Source: Halorubrum alkaliphilum
GTDB taxonomy: Archaea > Halobacteriota > Halobacteria > Halobacteriales > Haloferacaceae
Assembly (NCBI RefSeq): GCF_017873815.1
Contig: NZ_JAGGKQ010000006.1
Span: 84,868-148,867 of the forward strand
DNA: 64,000 nt
Direction: 5' to 3'
In this document: positions 60,602-64,000 of the stretch, one piece after another
Layout: every line of letters begins with the position of its first letter
How positions within the stretch are numbered: position 1 is the first letter of the stretch
The notes under the pieces: generated by a model
Told to the model about the DNA's origin: nothing
Database searches by the model: none
Seen by the model: only the letters and a program-made list of their open reading frames with translations
Position numbers and translations under genes: made by a program

Positions 60602-62659
60602 ATGGCACCCGCTGACGGCGTGACCGGTGTCGGGACGGACGCGTCGGACGAGGGCGCGGACGCCGAGACGGACACGTCGGTCGCGGACGCCGTCGGTGAC
60701 GAGGACTCCCCGGATTCCGACGACCCTGACGTGGTCGATCGAACGGTACTTCGCCGACAGGCGGCGTTCGTCGCTCTCACGTTCCTCGGGATGGTGGCCG
60801 GGCTCGTGGGAGGCTGGGTTGACGCCTCCGCGACGTTCGTCCGGTGGAGTTACGGGGTCGCATACGTCTTCGGCGGCTGGTACGGGCTCAAGGAGAGTGT
60901 CCGCGCGCTCCGGGAGCCGGCCGTCGAGATCGACCTGCTGATGGTCCTCGCGGCAACCGGCGCGCTGTACATCGGCGCGCCCTTCGAGGGAGCACTCTTG
61001 CTGTTCCTCTTCTCGCTGTCCGGCGTGTTGGAAGGATACGCGATCGGCCGGTCGCGGACCGCGATCCGGTCGCTCATGGAGATGCGCCCGGAGTCGGCAC
61101 GGGTCCTCCGGAACGGCGAGGAGACAACGGTTCACATCGACGACGTCGAGATCGGCGACGTCTTCGTCGTTCGGCCGGGTGACCGGCTCCCGCTCGACGG
61201 CGTCGTCGTCGACGGGGAGAGCTCCGTGGACCAGTCCTCGCTCACCGGCGAGTCGGTCCCCGTAAGCAAGGAGCCCGGCGACGACGTGTTCGGCGGCACA
61301 ATAAACGAGACGGGGAGCCTCGAGGTCCGAGTCACGCGCGAGTCCGACGACTCCGCGATCGCCCGGCTCATCCATCTCGTCGAAAAGGCACAGAACAAAC
61401 GAGCACCGACCCAACAGCTGATCGACCGATTCGAGCAGCCGTACGTGTTGAGCGTCTTCGCGATGACGGCGGTCGCTATCGTGATCCCATTCGTCGTTCT
61501 CGATCACGCCTTCGACCCCACGTTCTACCGAGCGATGACGCTCATGGTTGCCGCGTCGCCGTGTGCGGTCATCATCTCCACGCCGGCCGCCGTCCTGTCG
61601 GCCATCGCCGCCGGCGGTCGGCGGGGCGTCCTGTTCAAGGGCGGCGAACACATCGAGACGGCAGGCGACGTCGACGCCGTCGCCTTCGACAAGACCGGGA
61701 CCCTGACTGAGGGGAGCACGCGGCTGACGGACATCTCCGCGTCCACGTCCGGCCCTACCGACGACGAGCTTCTCGGGATCGCGGCCGCCGTCCAGTCCCG
61801 GTCGGAACACCACCTCGCGGAGGCGACCGTTGCGGCCGCCGAGGCGCGCGATCTCTCGATCCCCGACGCGACCGGCTTCGAGGCGGTCGTTGGCAAGGGT
61901 GTCCACGCGAACGTCGGGGGAGACACGATACACATCGGGAACCCGCGATACTTCGAGACGGTGACTGCCGGCCGGAAGATCGCGGGACTCGGGGCGGGAA
62001 CGGATCGAGTTCGCGAGCTGGAAGCGGACGGGAAGACGGGAGTCCTCGTCGTGCGAGAAACTGACGACAACGGCGACACGCCGACCGACCTCATGGTTCT
62101 CGGCTGGTTGGCGTTCACCGATACGATCCGCGAGAACGCGGCGGCAACGATCCGGAAGCTGCGCGAGGAGGGCGTCGAGACGGTCGTCATGCTCACCGGC
62201 GACAACGAGCGCGTGGCTCGCTCCATCGCCGACCAACTGGGCCTTGACGAGGTACACGCGGGGCTGCTCCCCGAGGAGAAGGTCGATCACATCGAGGCGT
62301 TACAGGAGCGGCACGAGGCCGTTGCGATGGTCGGTGACGGCGTCAACGACGCGCCCGCGCTTGCGACCGCGGACATCAGCGTGGGGATGGGCGGGGCCGG
62401 AACAGACGTGGCACTCGAAACGGCCGACATCGTGCTGATGTCCGACGACATCGGGACGCTCCCGTACGCCTTCTCGCTCAGCCGCGAGACTCGAAAGACG
62501 TTGTACGTCAACTTCGCGATCGCGTTCGGGGCAATCCTGATCATGATCGCGGCGATCCTCGCCGCCGGGATCCCCCTCCCGCTCGCGGTGATCGGGCACG
62601 AGGGATCGACCGTCCTCGTGAGCCTGATCGGGCTTCGACTGCTCCGGTTCGAGGGCTGA
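60602..62659 (+). CDS. P1B-4 type metal-exporting P-type ATPase
   Basis: The 685-residue pump has the phosphorylation motif DKTGT (Asp363), TGES, and the GDGxND-type hinge GDGVNDAP. The metal-site residues define the class: SPC in the sixth helix (Ser319-Pro320-Cys321), instead of the CPC of copper pumps, and HEGST in the last helix (His666-Thr670). P1B-4 pumps export Co2+, Zn2+ or Fe2+. There is no N-terminal HMA metal-binding domain; an acidic leader of about 45 residues takes its place. An HTH gene lies about 400 bp away on the other strand. Confidence 0.92.
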   Translation: MAPADGVTGVGTDASDEGADAETDTSVADAVGDEDSPDSDDPDVVDRTVLRRQAAFVALTFLGMVAGLVGGWVDASATFVRWSYGVAYVFGGWYGLKESVRALREPAVEIDLLMVLAATGALYIGAPFEGALLLFLFSLSGVLEGYAIGRSRTAIRSLMEMRPESARVLRNGEETTVHIDDVEIGDVFVVRPGDRLPLDGVVVDGESSVDQSSLTGESVPVSKEPGDDVFGGTINETGSLEVRVTRESDDSAIARLIHLVEKAQNKRAPTQQLIDRFEQPYVLSVFAMTAVAIVIPFVVLDHAFDPTFYRAMTLMVAASPCAVIISTPAAVLSAIAAGGRRGVLFKGGEHIETAGDVDAVAFDKTGTLTEGSTRLTDISASTSGPTDDELLGIAAAVQSRSEHHLAEATVAAAEARDLSIPDATGFEAVVGKGVHANVGGDTIHIGNPRYFETVTAGRKIAGLGAGTDRVRELEADGKTGVLVVRETDDNGDTPTDLMVLGWLAFTDTIRENAAATIRKLREEGVETVVMLTGDNERVARSIADQLGLDEVHAGLLPEEKVDHIEALQERHEAVAMVGDGVNDAPALATADISVGMGGAGTDVALETADIVLMSDDIGTLPYAFSLSRETRKTLYVNFAIAFGAILIMIAAILAAGIPLPLAVIGHEGSTVLVSLIGLRLLRFEG

Positions 62660-62711
62660 GGCGTCGTCGTCGGCCCTGACCCGTCCGCCATCGAGCGGAC
62701 ACGAGATCGTG

Positions 62712-63011
62712 TCAGTACTTGAGTAGCGAGTAGGCGATACACGCCAACCCGGCGGCGATCAGCAGCGACTCCATCGTGTACAGCATGAGGAGGTGGCCGG
62801 TTGTGAGCCAATCTCCCCCACCGATTCCCGGCGCGTAGAGGGCTTCCGTGACGATACTCGCCGTGATGAGCCCGAATCCGAGGGTGGTGTACCGGAGGTT
62901 CTCGCGTTCGAGCCGGCGTTGTGCCCGATAGCTGAGAACGGTGAGCGCGCTCCCCAACACGAACACGAGGAGGTTGCTCACGATGAACATCCAGAGTGCG
63001 GTGTTGGGCAT
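62712..63011 (-). CDS. DUF7521-like three-helix membrane protein
   Basis: From the ATG at 63011 the protein is 99 residues with three hydrophobic segments (about 5-27, 43-60 and 75-95) and a short RAQRRLERE cytoplasmic loop. An SD GGAGG 7 nt before this ATG lies within the end of the upstream HTH gene, whose stop is 2 nt before the start. The two are translationally coupled. HTH plus small membrane protein pairs of this type (DUF7521) are frequent in haloarchaea; the function is unknown. Confidence 0.78.
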   Translation of the reverse strand: MPNTALWMFIVSNLLVFVLGSALTVLSYRAQRRLERENLRYTTLGFGLITASIVTEALYAPGIGGGDWLTTGHLLMLYTMESLLIAAGLACIAYSLLKY

Positions 63012-63013
63012 GC

Positions 63014-63424
63014 TCACTCCTCCGTGGGCGACTCCGACGGAAGGTCGGGAAACTCCGAACTCACCGAGCCTCGGTGCCCTTCGCCGAGATCACGGAACAA
63101 CTCCCCGAACTTGTCGACCGTGTCCTTCCGTATCTCCAGATTGACGGTGAACTCGCCGTCCTCAACGCGCACGTTGATCTCTTGGAGGTCAGTCGCGTAC
63201 TGTTTCGAGTGACCGCTCTCGGTGTCGACGACCTGCTCCTCGGAGAGCATGTCGTACTCGACGAGCACGCTGATCCGTCGATAGATCGTCGGGAGCGACG
63301 CGTCACAGATCTGCTCGAACTCCTTGGCCGACAGCGGCCGCACGCTGGCGGCCGCGAGGATCCGCCTGCTCTCGTCGCTGGCCAGTACCTCGAATATCCC
63401 GCCGGGGTCCCATTGATTGCTCAT
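63014..63424 (-). CDS. Winged-helix (ArsR-type) transcription regulator
   Basis: The 136-residue protein has a winged helix-turn-helix (about 5-65): IFEVLASDESRRILAA, then PLSAKEFEQICDASLPTIYR and ISVLVEYDMLSE. The C-terminal half (HSKQYATDLQEINVRVEDG onward) is a beta-rich extension of the type seen in haloarchaeal ArsR-like regulators. There are no obvious metal-binding cysteines. Its stop codon precedes the next ATG by 2 nt. Regulation of the nearby P1B-4 ATPase is possible but unsupported. Confidence 0.83.
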   Translation of the reverse strand: MSNQWDPGGIFEVLASDESRRILAAASVRPLSAKEFEQICDASLPTIYRRISVLVEYDMLSEEQVVDTESGHSKQYATDLQEINVRVEDGEFTVNLEIRKDTVDKFGELFRDLGEGHRGSVSSEFPDLPSESPTEE

Positions 63425-63548
63425 GATCGGTGGTGAAGCCTCGGTTGACGCGTCGTTCTCTCACGGATGAGCGCTGCCCGATCGCGTTCGTCTCCACGCT
63501 GTTCTCGCACGCTATTAGTCTCCCGTGTTCGGATCCACCGATCGATGG

Positions 63549-63925
63549 CGGGAGTATATCGAGTATATTGATACGGTGGTGTTTATAACTGAGAGAGTGG
63601 TGTTGCTGGCGGCGGTTTATAAGTGGTCGAAGGTGTGATGAACTACTCAAAAGCTCCAGCCGCTCGTTTATAAGTCGGAGACTGCGGATCGACGCTGACG
63701 ACCTCCAAAGCCCCAGCCGTGTGAGCGGCGTAGGCGTTCACGAGAGCTCCGCTCTCGTGAGCCAATCAGAACGCTGCGCGTTCTGATGACGACGCAAGCA
63801 CCGCAAGGAGCGGAGCGACTGAGGAGCGCAGCGAGCGTACGCCGCTCACACGGCTGCCCCTTTGAGTTCCACCCGCAACAGCAACCGCACCTCACACCTC
63901 CCCAGCCTCGTCGGGGGCCCCCCCC
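63549..63925 (+). repeat. Modular dispersed repeat, copy C
   Basis: Same order and plus-strand orientation as copy A: left flank with TATA-like boxes at about 63580, 63615 and 63666, then the core bounded by the same perfect 17-bp inverted repeat (63716-63732 and 63838-63854), then the tgcccctttgag and caaccgcacctcac blocks. It lacks the extra hairpin segments present in copy A, so the core is about 56 bp shorter. The left flank is the same length as in A (167 bp). Confidence 0.92.
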
Positions 63926-64000
63926 CCCCGGGGCGGCGGGGGGGGCCCCCACCCCCGCCCGCCCGGCAACCCCGCGCCCCCCCCCCCGGTACTTTTATAA
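63910..64000. other. G/C homopolymer stretch, probable assembly error
   Basis: From about 63913 the sequence turns into long runs of C and G unlike any other part of the window. Copy A has a normal gcggcgccgccgccgg-type segment at the same place. The run is best read as a damaged or collapsed version of that segment near an assembly break. Confidence 0.75.

Larger units (their letters stand above)
63425..64000. other. Repeat-filled region downstream, no gene
   Basis: No credible gene lies after the HTH start. The stretch consists of about 120 bp of plain intergenic sequence followed by repeat copy C and low-complexity sequence to the window end. Confidence 0.7.

Noticed and set aside
1..64000. 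Provirus, toxin-antitoxin pair, restriction system or other defence island
   Set aside because: No integrase, capsid, terminase, methyltransferase-nuclease pair or toxin fold was recognised among the supported genes.

Overview
This window comes from an extremely halophilic archaeon (Halobacteria), most likely Halorubrum or a close relative. The evidence is high GC (I estimate the high 60s percent in genes), very acidic proteins, leaderless promoters with TTTATA-type boxes 25-33 bp before start codons, the paired haloarchaeal TatCt/TatCo translocases, haloarchaeal-type histidine kinases and an archaeal RNase P RNA. The genus is inferred from overall character, since no search could be run.

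Layout. 1-115: 5' end of an AlaX-type editing protein. 209-3742: PAS histidine kinase preceded by a two-domain KaiC-like ATPase. 3825-9517: glutaredoxin-like protein, small membrane protein, LarE, HhH-MutS ATPase, MgtE, RidA. 9570-12521: UvrA. 12663-16766: TatCt and TatCo divergently transcribed, then a twin-arginine candidate substrate. 16900-21156: isochorismatase-family hydrolase, cell-surface HELAH protein, nicotinate phosphoribosyltransferase, AMMECR1. 21361-21683: RNase P RNA. 21794-22325: repeat copy A. 22444-25505: CPBP protease, NUDIX hydrolase, DNA polymerase IV. 25721-26249: repeat copy B. 26371-33053: LOV histidine kinase, two membrane proteins, fructose-1,6-bisphosphatase with class I aldolase, 3-hydroxyacyl-CoA dehydrogenase, MoaE-type protein. 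33465-38955: DUF7123, site-2 protease, UbiB kinase with Hsp20, DUF2391, alpha/beta hydrolase. 39150-41677: small Hsp20-like protein overlapping Cdc48. 42380-46000: class II ribonucleotide reductase with an in-frame mini-intein. 46498-50648: coiled-coil protein, aldo/keto reductase, FeS photolyase, small membrane proteins. 50781-56938: aIF1A, ATP-grasp ligase, Hsp20, gap-pgk, Lrp, glnA. 56935-63424: PAP2, YihY, Trm1, P1B-4 ATPase, and a coupled HTH/DUF7521 pair. 63549-64000: repeat copy C, running into low-complexity sequence that looks like an assembly problem.

How the genes work together. Most genes are core housekeeping. Central carbon genes form two pairs: aldolase-FBPase (gluconeogenesis) and gap-pgk (lower glycolysis). 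glnA is divergent from an Lrp regulator, a classical nitrogen-control layout. DNA repair is well represented by uvrA, dinB, the FeS photolyase and the MutS-like ATPase, fitting a sunlit brine habitat; the LOV kinase is a likely blue-light sensor. Protein quality control is covered by Cdc48, two Hsp20 proteins and two membrane proteases.

The least explained sequence lies between genes. A modular hairpin-rich repeat is present in three copies, and in copy B the core is inverted relative to its flanks. Short exact tandem duplications lie on or next to the stop codons of three genes. An AT-rich gap before DUF7123 carries two perfect inverted repeats, and a small dyad overlaps the probable start site of the cdc48 operon. 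I saw no CRISPR array, provirus, intact insertion sequence, tRNA or defence island.
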